A stretch of 64,000 nucleotides of DNA from Diplonema papillatum. Taxonomy: Eukaryota > Euglenozoa > Diplonemea > Diplonemida > Diplonemidae. The stretch is taken from positions 1 through 64,000 of the forward strand of contig JAPJBO010000935.1 in NCBI GenBank assembly GCA_030068145.1. Reading direction: 5' to 3'. Made by a program: the position numbers and the translations under genes. This document shows positions 1-8,974 of this stretch, piece by piece (position 1 is the first letter of the stretch; the number at the start of each line of letters is the position of its first letter). The notes beneath the pieces were generated by a model. The model did not search any database, was not told where the DNA came from, and saw only the letters and a list, made by a program, of their open reading frames with translations.

Positions 1-560
1 CACGGATCCCCTCCGACTTCTTCCCTTTCCTCTTCTCCGTAGCGTCATCGAAGACCGCCCATCTCGCCGCACGCTCCGCCCTTTCTCTTCCGTACGTCGG
101 GAAAAGGTCCATCCCCCACGCCTCGCCGGTGAACGCATGCCGGCTCGCCTTCAGCAGCGTCTCCAAGATTCCCATCGTCTCCTCGCCGCCGCGGAAAATT
201 GGCCTCATCTCGTAGCCCGTGAGGCATGGGGGGGCCCCTACCGTTCTCAATGAACCTATCTTCTCCAGCTTTCTACCCGGCAGAAGCGGCCCCACCCCTT
301 TCCGCTCAAGCGCTTCCCCGATCGTTTTCAGCATCCGCGCCAACATTCTCGCACGGATACACAGCGGCGTCCCACCTGTCGTCGCCACTAAACTGCCCGG
401 TAGATCGAGCCCGGTGTACACTTCGAAGTCTACTGCGAGCTCTGCCGTCGAGACGTCACCCGCTACCGACCAGCACATCCCATCCAGCCAATACTGCAGC
501 GCCCGGAACCACCTCTCTCCTGCTACCGCCGTGAAGGTCCCCGGTCCAGCGATCGCTTCG
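1..560 (-). pseudogene. C-terminal part of a non-LTR retrotransposon polyprotein (fragment)
   Basis: Reading from 560 down to 1 there is one uninterrupted frame with protein-like composition. It contains the stretches AELAVDFEVYTGLDL and MLARMLKTIGEALERKG, then an acidic/basic end. It runs off the window edge. I recognise this as the kind of domain that follows the reverse transcriptase in long protist LINE proteins, but no catalytic motif is present here. It is probably the continuation of the minus-strand fragment at 1277-2133, separated by two tandem arrays and one inverted-repeat insertion (1065-1276). The frame relation between the two parts is not established. It could instead be a separate element of the same class. 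Confidence 0.45.
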
Positions 561-572
561 AAATTCAGCCGT

Positions 573-800
573 TTGACCCAAAATTTTGACCCAAAATTTT
601 TGACCCAAAATTTTGAACCCAAAAATTTTGACCCAAAATTTTGACCCAAAATTTTTGACCCAAAATTTTGACCCAAAATTTTGACCCAAAATTTTGAACC
701 CAAAAATTTTGACCCAAATTTTTGACCCAAAAATTTGACCCAAAATTTTGAACCCAAAATTTTGAACCCAAATTTTTGACCCAAAATTTTTGACCCAAAA
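573..800. repeat. Tandem array of a 13-14 bp TTTTGACCCAAAA unit
   Basis: About 15 imperfect copies of TTTTGACCCAAAA, with one- or two-base length changes between copies. The unit is an A/T-rich imperfect palindrome. Open frames across the array are a by-product of the period and are not called as genes. Confidence 0.9.
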
Positions 801-805
801 TGTTA

Positions 806-1050
806 AGGGTCACAATTGCGACTGTGACTAAAGATTTCCATAGTGAAAATGTGAAGGGCCACAATCGCGACTGTGACTAAAGATTTTCATAGTGAAAATG
901 TAAAGGGTCACAATCGCGACTGTGACTAAAGATTTTCATAGTGAAAATGTGAAGGGCCACAATCGCGACTATGACTAAAGATTTTCATAGTGAAAATGTG
1001 AAGGGCCATCGCGACTGTGACTAAAGAGTTTTCCTGGTAAAATGCCTTGT
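806..1050. repeat. Tandem array of a ~50 bp unit
   Basis: Four to five copies of a unit containing GGGCCACAATCGCGACTGTG followed by ACTAAAGATTTTCATAGTG. The last copy decays at about 1050, just before the CTAA duplication of the next insertion. It lies directly next to the 13-bp array, so the two arrays together separate the halves of the LINE remnant. Confidence 0.9.
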
Positions 1051-1064
1051 GCGACTGTGACTAA

Positions 1065-1276
1065 CATGCAGGGTCAAAACCTTGTGTCTTTTTGAAAATG
1101 GCAAAAAAAAAATTTCCGGAAAAAAATTGGGTTTTTTGAATTTTAAAAGTTTGGAACAAACTCTGCAGTAATTTTTGAGGAAGTTGAGCAAATTTTTTTT
1201 TTTCCAAATTTTTTTTTGGGGCTCCATCGGCCCCGCGGGAGCGTTTTAAAAAGACACAAGGTTTTGACCCTGCATG
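1065..1276 (+). mobile_element. 212-bp inverted-repeat element, copy 1
   Basis: Ends in ~29-bp terminal inverted repeats that begin CATGCAGGGTCAAAACCTTG. Flanked on both sides by CTAA (1061-1064 and 1277-1280), a 4-bp target duplication. No coding capacity. It sits in the minus-strand LINE fragment. Sequence just inside the ends is different on the two sides (one side GAAAATGGC plus an A run, the other ACGCTCCCGCGG), so copies have an orientation. Confidence 0.92.
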
Positions 1277-2133
1277 CTAAAGACCTGCCGCAGTTGTCTC
1301 CAGGGGTGGCCGACTGCCCGGTCTCTTCCTTCTCTCTCCAGCCGTCGTCTCTCTTGCATGACTTCCGCCATGAATGTGTGCAGCACTTCGATGTTGATTC
1401 GACTTCCCTTCGGCAGAATCCCGTGTTCTTGCAGGCACGGAGGCCAAGTCGAGCGATCTGCGTCAACAATTTCGGCATACTGCTGTTGCATTCGGATTCG
1501 TTCATACGCCCGGCACTGCCACCAAATGTGGCCCAGAGTTTCTTCCGTCGCCTCGTCACAGCGTCTGCACAGCCCGTCACCTCCCCACAGCTTGGCAGCA
1601 TGTGATTCCGTCATCACCGACCCTGCTACGACCTCGGCAACGTCCCGCGCGGCCGTCAGCGTTGTCGACGCCTTCAGCCCGTAGGCATTCGTCGCGGTGT
1701 AGTCGACACCCGCCCGTACCCCTCCGAAGTTTGTGCGCCTCTTCTCGAGCTCCCCTAGTCGCCAGCCGTGAATCGCCTTTCTCAGGGTGTGCCCTCGCTC
1801 CCCCTTACTCTGTCGCACCAGCCTCAGCACATTCCCTGCCTCGTCCTCGGCGTCGTCGAGATCTTCTGTCCATCGTATACCGAGCTTCTTTGCATGCTCG
1901 GCCGCAATACCGATCGGTCCCCATGCGCGGATTCTGCTGCCATACGCCCTTCGAACTGTTGCGACGCGGGCCCTCCATACCGGCCTCTTTCGGCACACTT
2001 CTGCGATCATGCCGAGCGACCGATATGGCAGCACTGTGTAGGGGTCGAGCATGTGGGCCTTGTTTAGAATGCCCAACACGGCCTCCTGTGCCCGATGCAG
2101 CCTCACCGGGTCCCAAGAAAAGCAGAATGTCAC
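1277..2133 (-). pseudogene. Non-LTR retrotransposon, region downstream of the RT (fragment)
   Basis: An open frame on the minus strand runs from 2133 to the insertion at 1276. It is rich in Arg, Glu and Ala, and near its end has a CCHC-type knuckle, CRRCDEATEETLGHIWWQC. That pattern is typical of the zinc-knuckle domain after the reverse transcriptase in LINE proteins. Endonuclease and RT domains are absent, so the piece is 5'-truncated or was cut when the VIPER-like copy at 2136 joined it. The family differs from the LINEs at 29-38 kb, whose C-terminal Cys-His motif is spaced differently. Confidence 0.6.
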
Positions 2134-2253
2134 CGTCAGCCCTTCGTAGATTCGAAAAAGTATGGCGCTTGACCTTTTTCTCTCAGGACTTCAAGAATGC
2201 CACACAGAGCTTTTACGATCGGCCATCGATGTTCACAAGATCACACGCTGTAA

Positions 2254-2464
2254 CATGCAGGGTCAAAACCTTGTGTCTTTTTGAAACGCTCCCGCGGAGC
2301 CGATGGCCTCCAAAAAAAAAAATTGGGAAAAAAAAAATTTGCTCAACTTTATCAAAAATTACTGCAGAGTTTGTTCCAAACTTTTAAATTCAAAAAACCC
2401 ATTTTTTTTCTGGAAATAAATTTTTGGCCATTTCCAAAAAGACACAAGGTTTTGACCCTGCATG
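2254..2464 (-). mobile_element. 212-bp inverted-repeat element, copy 2
   Basis: Same terminal inverted repeats as copy 1, opposite orientation, flanked by GTAA (2250-2253 and 2465-2468). Inserted in the 5' part of the RT-RNase H pseudogene. Confidence 0.92.
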
Positions 2465-2869
2465 GTAACACTCTTTGAACGCGGCATCGTTTCAAAAGCC
2501 GAAGGGCCAGGACCGTATCAGAATATCCCTTTCACTGTTCTTGAAGAGAAAGAGAGCGGTCTGCGTCAGAGATTCATCCTGTGGACGAGGGAGGCAAATG
2601 AACTCCTCGGAAATCAAGGATATGAGGCACAAGTGCCGATTGAGCACATATCAGCTTACCTGCCTGCCGTAAACAGCGACAGCGGCACAACACGGGACTT
2701 TAGAACTGGGTTTTACGCAATTGAAATACCTGTTCAGTGCCGGTGGCTATTCCGCTTTTCCGATGCGGATGGCAATTGGTGGGCGATGAACCGCTTGCCG
2801 ATGGGACACTGTTGTGCTCCCGAATTGATGCACACACTAGCTGCTGTGGCAGCGGGTGATCCAGTTTAT

Positions 2870-3081
2870 CATGCAGGGTCAAAACCTTGTGTCTTTTTGA
2901 AAATGGCAAAAAAAAAAATTCCGGAAAAAAAATGGGTTTTTTGAATTTTAAAAGTTTGGAACAAACTCTGCAGTAATTTTTGAGGAAGTTGAGCAAAAAT
3001 TTTTTTTTCCAAAATTTTTTTTTGGGGTCTATCGGCCCCACGGGAGCGTTTTAAAAAGACACAAGGTTCTGACCCTGCATG
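2870..3081 (+). mobile_element. 212-bp inverted-repeat element, copy 3
   Basis: Flanked by TTAT (2866-2869 and 3082-3085). Inserted in the RT domain of the VIPER-like copy 2, between the codons for LPMGH...GDPV and VRPA. Confidence 0.92.
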
Positions 3082-3295
3082 TTATGTGCGACCAGCATAT
3101 CATGCAGGGTCAAAACCTTGTGTCTTTTTGAAAATGGCAAAAAAAAAAATTCCGGAAAAAAATTGGGTTTTTGAATTTTAAAATTTTGGAACAAACTCTG
3201 CAGTAATTTTTGAGGAAGTTGAGCAAATTTTTTTTTTTCCAAAGTACGTGCACTCGGCTAAGGCCGGCGCGTGGCGAGACTGGAGGCAGCAGTTA

Positions 3296-3810
3296 AAGTT
3301 CGGGGAACAGCAAAGTTCGGGCGAAGCTAAGTTCTGGTGAAGCAAAGTTCGGGCGAAGCTAAGTTCGGGTGAAGCAAAGTTCTGGTGAAGCTAAGTTCGG
3401 GCGAAACAAAGTTCGGGCGAAGCAAAGTTCTGGGCGAAGCTAAGTTCGGATGAAGCAAAGTTCTGGCGAAGCAAAGTTCGGGCGAAACAAAGTTCTGGGG
3501 GAAGCAAAGTTCGGGCGAAGCAAAGTTCGGGCGAAGCTAAGTTCTGGTGAAGCAAAGTTCGGGCGAAGCAAAGTTCGGGTCAAGCTAAGTTCGGGCGAAA
3601 CAAAGTGCGGGCGAAGCTAAGTTCTGGGGGAAGCAAAGTTCGGGTGAAGCAAAGTTCTGGTGAAGCAAAGTTCGGGCGAAACAAAGTTCGGGGAAGCAAA
3701 GTTCGGGCGAAGCTAAGTTCGGGTGAAGCTAAGTTCGGGTGAAGCAAAGTTCTGGTGAAGCAAAGTTCGGGCGAAGCAAAGTTCGGGCGAAGTTCGGGTG
3801 AAGCAAAGTT
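3296..3810. repeat. Satellite array, unit AAAGTTCGGGCGAAGC
   Basis: About 30 tandem copies of a 16-17 bp unit with recurrent variants (AAGCTAAGTTCTGGTG, AAACAAAGTTCGGGCG). It is the central part of the cargo of the composite element. Homologous arrays are at 11155-11850 and, degenerate, at 25797-26030. Confidence 0.92.
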
Positions 3811-3875
3811 CTGGTGAACATTGCATGTTCATAGGACCTCCTCAAAAATTCTCAAACCAAACCGAAAAAACACTT

Positions 3876-3943
3876 CGCGCGGGGATCGAACCGCGGACCT
3901 GTGGGTCCGGAGACCGTTGCACTGTTGAAGTGGACCATACAGG
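3876..3943 (-). repeat. tRNA-like SINE head (B box GGTTCGATCCC)
   Basis: On the minus strand the sequence has a canonical internal Pol III B box, GCGGTTCGATCCCCGC, able to form a T-arm, and upstream an A-box-like TGGTCCACTTCAACAGTG. A full tRNA cloverleaf cannot be drawn, so this is a tRNA-derived repeat and not a tRNA gene. An almost identical copy is at 11924-11988, in the second composite. Confidence 0.7.
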
Positions 3944-4146
3944 CATGAAATCCGAAAAACGGAAAAAGCCAGCTTCGCGCTATTATCTAGTCAAAACAGT
4001 ACAGTAGAGAAAAGTGGGGTTGGCTCGAATAGAGGCTATTCACATTGCATGTTCATAGGACCTCCAGTCTCGAAAAATTTTTTAGGGCTCCATCGGCCCC
4101 GCGGGAGCGTTTTAAAAAGACACAAGGTTTTGACCCTGCATGATAT

Positions 4147-4359
4147 CATGCAGGGTCAAAACCTTGTGTCTTTTTAAAACGCTCCCGCAGGGCCGATGGA
4201 GCCCTAAAAAAAATTTTGGAAAAAAAAAAAATTGCTCAACTTACTCAAAAAATGCTGCAGAGTTTGTTCCAAACTTTTAAAATTCAAAAAACCCATTTTT
4301 TTTTCCGAAATTTTTTTTTTGGCCATTTTCAAAAAGACACAAGGTGTTGACCCTGCATG
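4147..4359 (-). mobile_element. 212-bp inverted-repeat element, copy 4
   Basis: Lies directly beside the composite element, sharing its ATAT: ATAT at 4143-4146 and again at 4360-4363. Two successive insertions therefore used the same ATAT tetranucleotide. Confidence 0.9.
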
Positions 4360-5139
4360 ATATGCGGCCAAGGGTGTGACTGTACACGTATGGATTGACA
4401 ACATCCGATACACTGGCCGAACCAATGCAGTGAAAAGGGAGTCAGCCCGCTTAGACAGAACAGCCGAGCAGTGTGCGATTTCATGGAAGCATGAAGACTC
4501 ACAGACAGATGCAAAGCAGTACACATTTTTAGGTGTAGACTGGGATCATCAACAAGGAGTCGTTCGGCCTTCTGCTAAAACGAGGCTCGAGGCAGTCGAT
4601 GTGTCTGAAAAACTAACAGCCGCCGAGCTGGAGTCGCTAGGCGGCAGGTTGTTGCATGCTTCTGCTGTCTCTGGGGTGTTTCCGGGGACTTACTGGTTTG
4701 CCTTGAAGTTTTTACGGAGAGTGGTGAATCACTTGAACCGCGGCACAAGGCAACCAAACTCTTTGGTCCACATTCCACCCTCCGTCTCAGGCGAGTTAAC
4801 AAGATGGCGGCGGGAAGCACAGCAGGAAAGAAAAGTCCACACCAAAGCCAAATCAGCGTTCACTGTTTTTGTGGATGCTAGCTTGAAAGGATGGGGAGGT
4901 GTCATCGTGAACAATGACACAATCGAAGTTTTTATTCACGGTGAAGAATGGTCGCCATATTAATGAGTTGGAAGCACGTGCCTTGTTTTGTGTTTTGCAG
5001 GTACTACCATGTCAGGCTGCTGGTTGTTCGATCAGTATTTTTGTCGACAACACGACAGTAGTGGGCGCAACGAGAAAGAAACATTGCACCAAAAGCAAGT
5101 TATTAAACAATTCGGTCGTTGGTGCGTTGCAACTGTTAA

Positions 5140-5351
5140 CATGCAGGGTCAAAACCTTGTGTCTTTTTGAAAATGGCAAAAAAAAAATTTCCGGAAAAAA
5201 ATTGGGTTTTTTGAATTTAAAAAGTTTGGAACAAACTCTGCAGTAATTTTTGAGGAAGTTGAGCAAAATTTTTTTTTTCCAAAAAAATTTTTAGGGCTCC
5301 ATCGGCCCCGCGGGAGCGTTTTAAAAAGACACAAGGTTTTGACCCTGCATG
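5140..5351 (+). mobile_element. 212-bp inverted-repeat element, copy 5
   Basis: Flanked by TTAA (5136-5139 and 5352-5355). It splits the RNase H domain of VIPER-like copy 2 between the DNTTV block and the ADLPSR block. Confidence 0.92.
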
Positions 5352-5818
5352 TTAAAGGATCGAAGGTGTGTGTTCTCCCTTCAGTGGGTGAAATCAGCAT
5401 CCAATCCGGCGGATCTGCCTTCACGGGTTCATCCAGCAAAAATGTCAGAGGACAACGAGAAGGAGGTATCACTGGCGGTGAGGAGGTTTTTCTCGGGACT
5501 GGCGTAGTGGAGGCGGCATGTGACCTTGTTCTCCACAAGGCTTTCTTGTTTCTTCCACAACGTTTGTCTAAGATCCTGAGCTTGTTTCTCATTTGCCTTC
5601 TTCTTATTTCTACGTGGCTGAAAGCGCAGGGAAGACGATTCCGGAGCGGGACACAGAGCCATGCCACATGTTTTGCAGACATATTTCGTCTTGACCAAAC
5701 GAACATGGCATTTGCACGCAACGCGGGTGTCTGTTTCCAGAATGGCATGGAACTTGCCATCCAGGCGCGACAGGTGGTCACTAGCCCGAGGTGTGCGCGT
5801 TCCGGGGCTGAAGTCCAC

Positions 5819-6030
5819 CATGCAGGGTCAAAACCTTGTGTCTTTTTAAAACGCTCCCGCGGGGCCGATGGCCTCCAAAAAAAAAATTTGGAAAAAAAAG
5901 AATTTGCTCAACGTCATCAAAAATTACTGCAGAGTTTGTTCCAAACTTTTAAAATTCAAAAAACCCAATTTTTTTCCAGAATTTTTTTTTTTGCCATTTT
6001 CAAAAAGACACAAGGTTTTGACCCTGCATG
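5819..6030 (-). mobile_element. 212-bp inverted-repeat element, copy 6
   Basis: Right side is followed by GTAC (6031-6034), left side is CCAC (5815-5818). This is the one simple copy without matching flanks, so the left flank has been altered or the pair arose by recombination with the neighbouring copy. Confidence 0.88.
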
Positions 6031-6034
6031 GTAC

Positions 6035-6245
6035 CATGCAGGGTCAAAACCTTGTGTCTTTTTGAAAATGGCAAAAAAAAAATTTCTGGAAAAAAAATGG
6101 GTTTTTTGAATTTTAAAAGTTTGGAACAAACTCTGCAGTAATTTTGAGGAAGTTGAGCAAAAATTTTTTTTTCCAACTTTTTTTTTTGGGGTCCATCGGC
6201 TCCGCGGGAGCGTTTTAAAAAGACACAAGGTTCTGATCCTGCATG
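6035..6245 (+). mobile_element. 212-bp inverted-repeat element, copy 7
   Basis: Flanked by GTAC on both sides (6031-6034 and 6246-6249). It abuts copy 6 in inverted orientation, separated only by the shared GTAC. Both lie in the 3' part of the piggyBac gene. Confidence 0.9.
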
Positions 6246-6268
6246 GTACTGCGGTTGTCAGCAAGTAA

Positions 6269-6362
6269 CTCGTAGTTTAACTGAGGGAATTCTGTATCGC
6301 AAGGCACTCTCCCACAGGTTACCTTACCCCTCCCGTACACTTCGATCCCCGTTCTTTTCCGC
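6269..6362 (+). repeat. Split direct repeat A1 of the VIPER-like element
   Basis: About 92 bp starting CTCGTAGTTTAACTGAGGGA, nearly identical to 10593-10690. It marks the left end of the element. The 350 bp between it and the gag ATG (6717) form the leader and presumably hold the promoter. No TATA box stands out. Confidence 0.9.
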
Positions 6363-6716
6363 CCACCCTCCAAAGATTGTGGCCACCGTATCGCTTTTGA
6401 CCGCGAAGAGCAATCGGCACCTGGGCGCAGTTCTTGTAACGGGATCCCCATCGTTGTTAGAGGCAACCTGCATCTTGCAGCCGGAAGAGCGAAGCAGGAG
6501 AAGGCAGATATTGGCCGAGGCTCTTGAAACGGGACGTCGGGGCGGCTTAAAGGACGACTTGTTGATCCTCACGGTAACGTGCCTCGTCTTCGTTTTCTAG
6601 ACGTCTGCCGCGACACTCTCGAACTAGCTGTTCGTTGCTGCTTCCGAAGGCGAAGAGACTGTTTGATCCTTGCTGACTCTGAACCTCTATTTCCTTTCCT
6701 CTTCTTTTAGTGCATC

Positions 6717-7727
6717 ATGTCGAGCCCCGAACCCAACCTTGCCCCGTTTACACTGAGTGAAGTGCGCACTGCACGTGCAAGGGCGACATCCCCCTCTGCA
6801 ACAGCAGGACAGGGGTTCCCAGCGCCAGTCGAGATGTCGGAGCGTATGCTCCTGGATCAGGCAGAGTCCCTTCTTGGAAAGTTAGTTGTGTACTCCTGCA
6901 GACGTAAAAATGACACGAGCGGGTGGCTCATGCATGCAGGAGTGTTGAGGAAAGTCAGTGAAGTTGCGGAGGGAGAAACACCTTTTCGTGTGCGATTGAG
7001 CGAAGCCTTCAATTATCTGCACGGCATTTCGCCATTCGATGGTGCAGAGCGAGAATTCTTGCTCCCGGATCCAGATTGGGTTTACAACCGGTTAATTGAG
7101 GCTTCTGTTCATCAAACTGAGGCAGCTCAGCGTGAGATGAATCTTTTGAGGAGTACGATGGAAGCACGACTGATGGGGTTGGAACAGCAATTGCAGTTCC
7201 AACATAAACCAGAAAACGTGAAAGAGTTTGATGTAGACCAAGAGTCCCAGACGAAGATGAGAGCCACTGAACAGAAATGGTCTCACCCAGCGGCGGTGAA
7301 GAGTGTGCATGAGTGGAAGGAAATTTTTGAATCGAGCAGCCCCGATGGGTTGATTTTTGCATTGCAAGCACAGTATGTGAGCGGCTTGACTGGATTGCAA
7401 GGCGGGAAAGATTTGGAAGCAGCTTTTGACCAGCTTCGTCTGTGGGTGATTGGTTGCGCCATGACAGCGGGATGGGAGTCGACTCCCCTGTTAGACTTGG
7501 GCAATGTGCTGCTCCGCAATTTGCGGGTGCATCACTACCATGTGCGAGACCGAGTGCCCCGAGGTGCACTGTTGGACAAGTTGAAGTTGGAGCAGTCTTC
7601 CACAGACGAAGTCGCGAAAGCTGCTATTGCACTCGGTGGCAAGAAGGGGAAAGGGAAGCGACAGTACACTGCTTCTGCCAAAGGATTTAAAGGGCAGGGA
7701 AACGTCAGGGCAGAGAGACAGCATTGA
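6717..7727 (+). CDS. gag: Gag-like ORF1 of the VIPER-like element
   Basis: 336 residues with an ATG start in the context ATCATGTCG, 350 bp inside the element. The N-terminus is Ser/Thr/Pro-rich. The middle is predicted mostly helical, with QTEAAQREMNLLRSTMEARL likely to form a coiled coil. The C-terminus is very basic (GGKKGKGKRQYTASAKGFKG), suited to nucleic-acid binding. No CCHC knuckle is present, which is usual for DIRS-order Gag. The stop TGA (7725-7727) overlaps the beginning of the long frame that leads into RT-RNase H. The Gag role is inferred from position and composition. Confidence 0.7.
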   Translation: MSSPEPNLAPFTLSEVRTARARATSPSATAGQGFPAPVEMSERMLLDQAESLLGKLVVYSCRRKNDTSGWLMHAGVLRKVSEVAEGETPFRVRLSEAFNYLHGISPFDGAEREFLLPDPDWVYNRLIEASVHQTEAAQREMNLLRSTMEARLMGLEQQLQFQHKPENVKEFDVDQESQTKMRATEQKWSHPAAVKSVHEWKEIFESSSPDGLIFALQAQYVSGLTGLQGGKDLEAAFDQLRLWVIGCAMTAGWESTPLLDLGNVLLRNLRVHHYHVRDRVPRGALLDKLKLEQSSTDEVAKAAIALGGKKGKGKRQYTASAKGFKGQGNVRAERQH

Positions 7728-7847
7728 CTGGCCGTCTTTCTGCCTTCCCCTCAGCCAGTCACATCGATTTACATCCCGCAGCTAGGCCTACAGAAGACCT
7801 GCTTTGTCAAAAAGTCGCTGGACTTCCGAAGTCAACAAACGCGAGAA

Positions 7848-8843
7848 ATGCGCTCCGTCGCATTTCCAATAGAAACACGGCTTCAAAAAGGTGCAATAAA
7901 CACTTTTGCCAAAGCAGTACTTCAAAATCTAGCTCAAGGAATTGGAAAGAAGACAGTACGTACGAAAGAAGGAATGGTGACAGCAAACGAAGCCGGGAAT
8001 ATGCTCCAAAACCTTGTATCAGTAATGTGGGCACGTTCCACAACGGCCCAAAGACAGAGTCTATGGAACAGATTGCTGAGGTGGACATCGGCCCAGGGAC
8101 TGCCTCTCAATGCGGACACAGCGGCATTGTTCGTCATGGCAACCCGTGTCAGTCCCCAAGCGCAGTTGTCGTATGCCAAAGGTATCTCAGCAATGTTGGG
8201 GTACTTGGAGCTGGACAACCGCCCGATCTTGAATCTAGCTCGGGCTCTCCGAGCCACTGGAGGAAATATTCCCAGCCACCAAGCGTTACCGATAAGCAAA
8301 ACACTTCTATTAGAGTGGGCGCGAGAACAGCAACCACCCCTACGACTAGCAGCTTTCGTGGCTTGGAAGACAGCAAGCAGGTGGGGGGAGGTCGCAGCTC
8401 TCAAGCACCATCAATTCATACTGGTGCGGAAAGAGGAAGTTGTGATAGATTGGGACACGACCCCAAAGGGCAAACGTGCAAATCCCTTTTCCCCCTCACG
8501 TTGGACGGTCATAACGGGCGATCTGACCTCGGAGATAGCGACTCTTTTCCAGGGCATGGGCGTGTTTCGGCAACTAACACATGTAGACACCGCCATGCTC
8601 AACGTATTGTGGAAAAAAGACCATCGTCTGCGGCGGTTTTCCGGCCACAGTATCAAACGCGGAGCAGTGTCGTTCCTTTTCAAGTTAATGTCTCGGGGTG
8701 TTCCCCTCCAAGAGTGGCTAGTGGTTCGATTAGCAAAGCATCAAGAGAAGATAGGGTTTTCCGACATGACAATCCGGTATGGGGGCGACCCGATTGCTAT
8801 GGCGCGTACTCTGAGGACGGGGGAAGTGACACAGTATTTATAA
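7848..8843 (+). CDS. Tyrosine recombinase of the VIPER-like element
   Basis: 331 residues. The C-terminal catalytic domain shows the three family boxes: AWKTASRWGEVAALK (first catalytic Arg), GHSIKRGAVSFLF (His-x-x-Arg) and the tyrosine nucleophile in MTIRYGG (Tyr codon 8778-8780). The enzyme would integrate a circular DNA copy of the element through strand exchange, which explains the lack of a target duplication. The N-terminal ~150 residues are a helical core-binding domain (LQNLVSVMWARSTTAQRQSL). The gene is in the same frame as gag, 120 nt downstream. A second frame stays open across its whole length and continues into RT-RNase H. Confidence 0.88.
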   Translation: MRSVAFPIETRLQKGAINTFAKAVLQNLAQGIGKKTVRTKEGMVTANEAGNMLQNLVSVMWARSTTAQRQSLWNRLLRWTSAQGLPLNADTAALFVMATRVSPQAQLSYAKGISAMLGYLELDNRPILNLARALRATGGNIPSHQALPISKTLLLEWAREQQPPLRLAAFVAWKTASRWGEVAALKHHQFILVRKEEVVIDWDTTPKGKRANPFSPSRWTVITGDLTSEIATLFQGMGVFRQLTHVDTAMLNVLWKKDHRLRRFSGHSIKRGAVSFLFKLMSRGVPLQEWLVVRLAKHQEKIGFSDMTIRYGGDPIAMARTLRTGEVTQYL

Positions 8844-8974
8844 ATACACATAGGAAACATACACTGACCCGACGCGCGCATAGTTCTAGGATTCCGTTAA
8901 CAGTTGAAGAGAAAAGTGCGCCGCTACATGCAACAAAAGTTCAACCTTTACAGGTTGAAAAACTAAAGGTAAGA

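Larger units (their letters stand above)
3101..4142 (+). mobile_element. Composite inverted-repeat element (1042 bp) carrying satellite and tRNA-like cargo
   Basis: The two halves of a CATGCAGGG element lie at 3101-3242 and about 4072-4142. Between them, at the element's centre, is a ~830-bp cargo: a GTACGTGC leader, a 16-17 bp satellite array, and a tRNA-like unit bounded by direct copies of TTGCATGTTCATAGGACCTC (about 3825 and 4045). The whole is flanked by ATAT (3097-3100 and 4143-4146), so it moved as one unit. A second composite with the same internal breakpoint lies at 10958-12395. Confidence 0.85.
2136..5507 (+). pseudogene. VIPER-like retroelement copy 2: RT-RNase H gene, 5'-truncated and cut by five insertions
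   Basis: The coding pieces are 2136-2253, 2465-2869, 3082-3100, 4360-5139 and 5352-5507. Joined in this order they align along their length with the RT-RNase H of the complete copy at 8975-10534. Shared features are PFTVLEEK, ILWTREANE, the RT active-site motif WIDNI (4391-4405), VFVDASLKGWG, VDNTTV and NPADLPSR of the RNase H. The stop is TAG near 5507. Each piece is separated by a member of the CATGCAGGG family, and after subtracting one target copy the frame continues across each junction. One independent frameshift lies near 4958. The gag and recombinase genes and any terminal repeats are missing, so this copy is dead. It predates the five insertions. Confidence 0.85.

Noticed and set aside
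573-1050. Possible CRISPR-like array
   Set aside because: The units are directly contiguous without unique spacers, so these are ordinary tandem repeats.
3798-4007. Short open frames across the satellite arrays and tRNA-like units, repeated at 11837-12262
   Set aside because: They follow the repeat period and the tRNA-like sequence; the peptides are shared only because the repeats are shared.
7009-8404. Minus-strand open frames over gag and the recombinase
   Set aside because: They lie opposite frames with recognised domains and have no motifs of their own.
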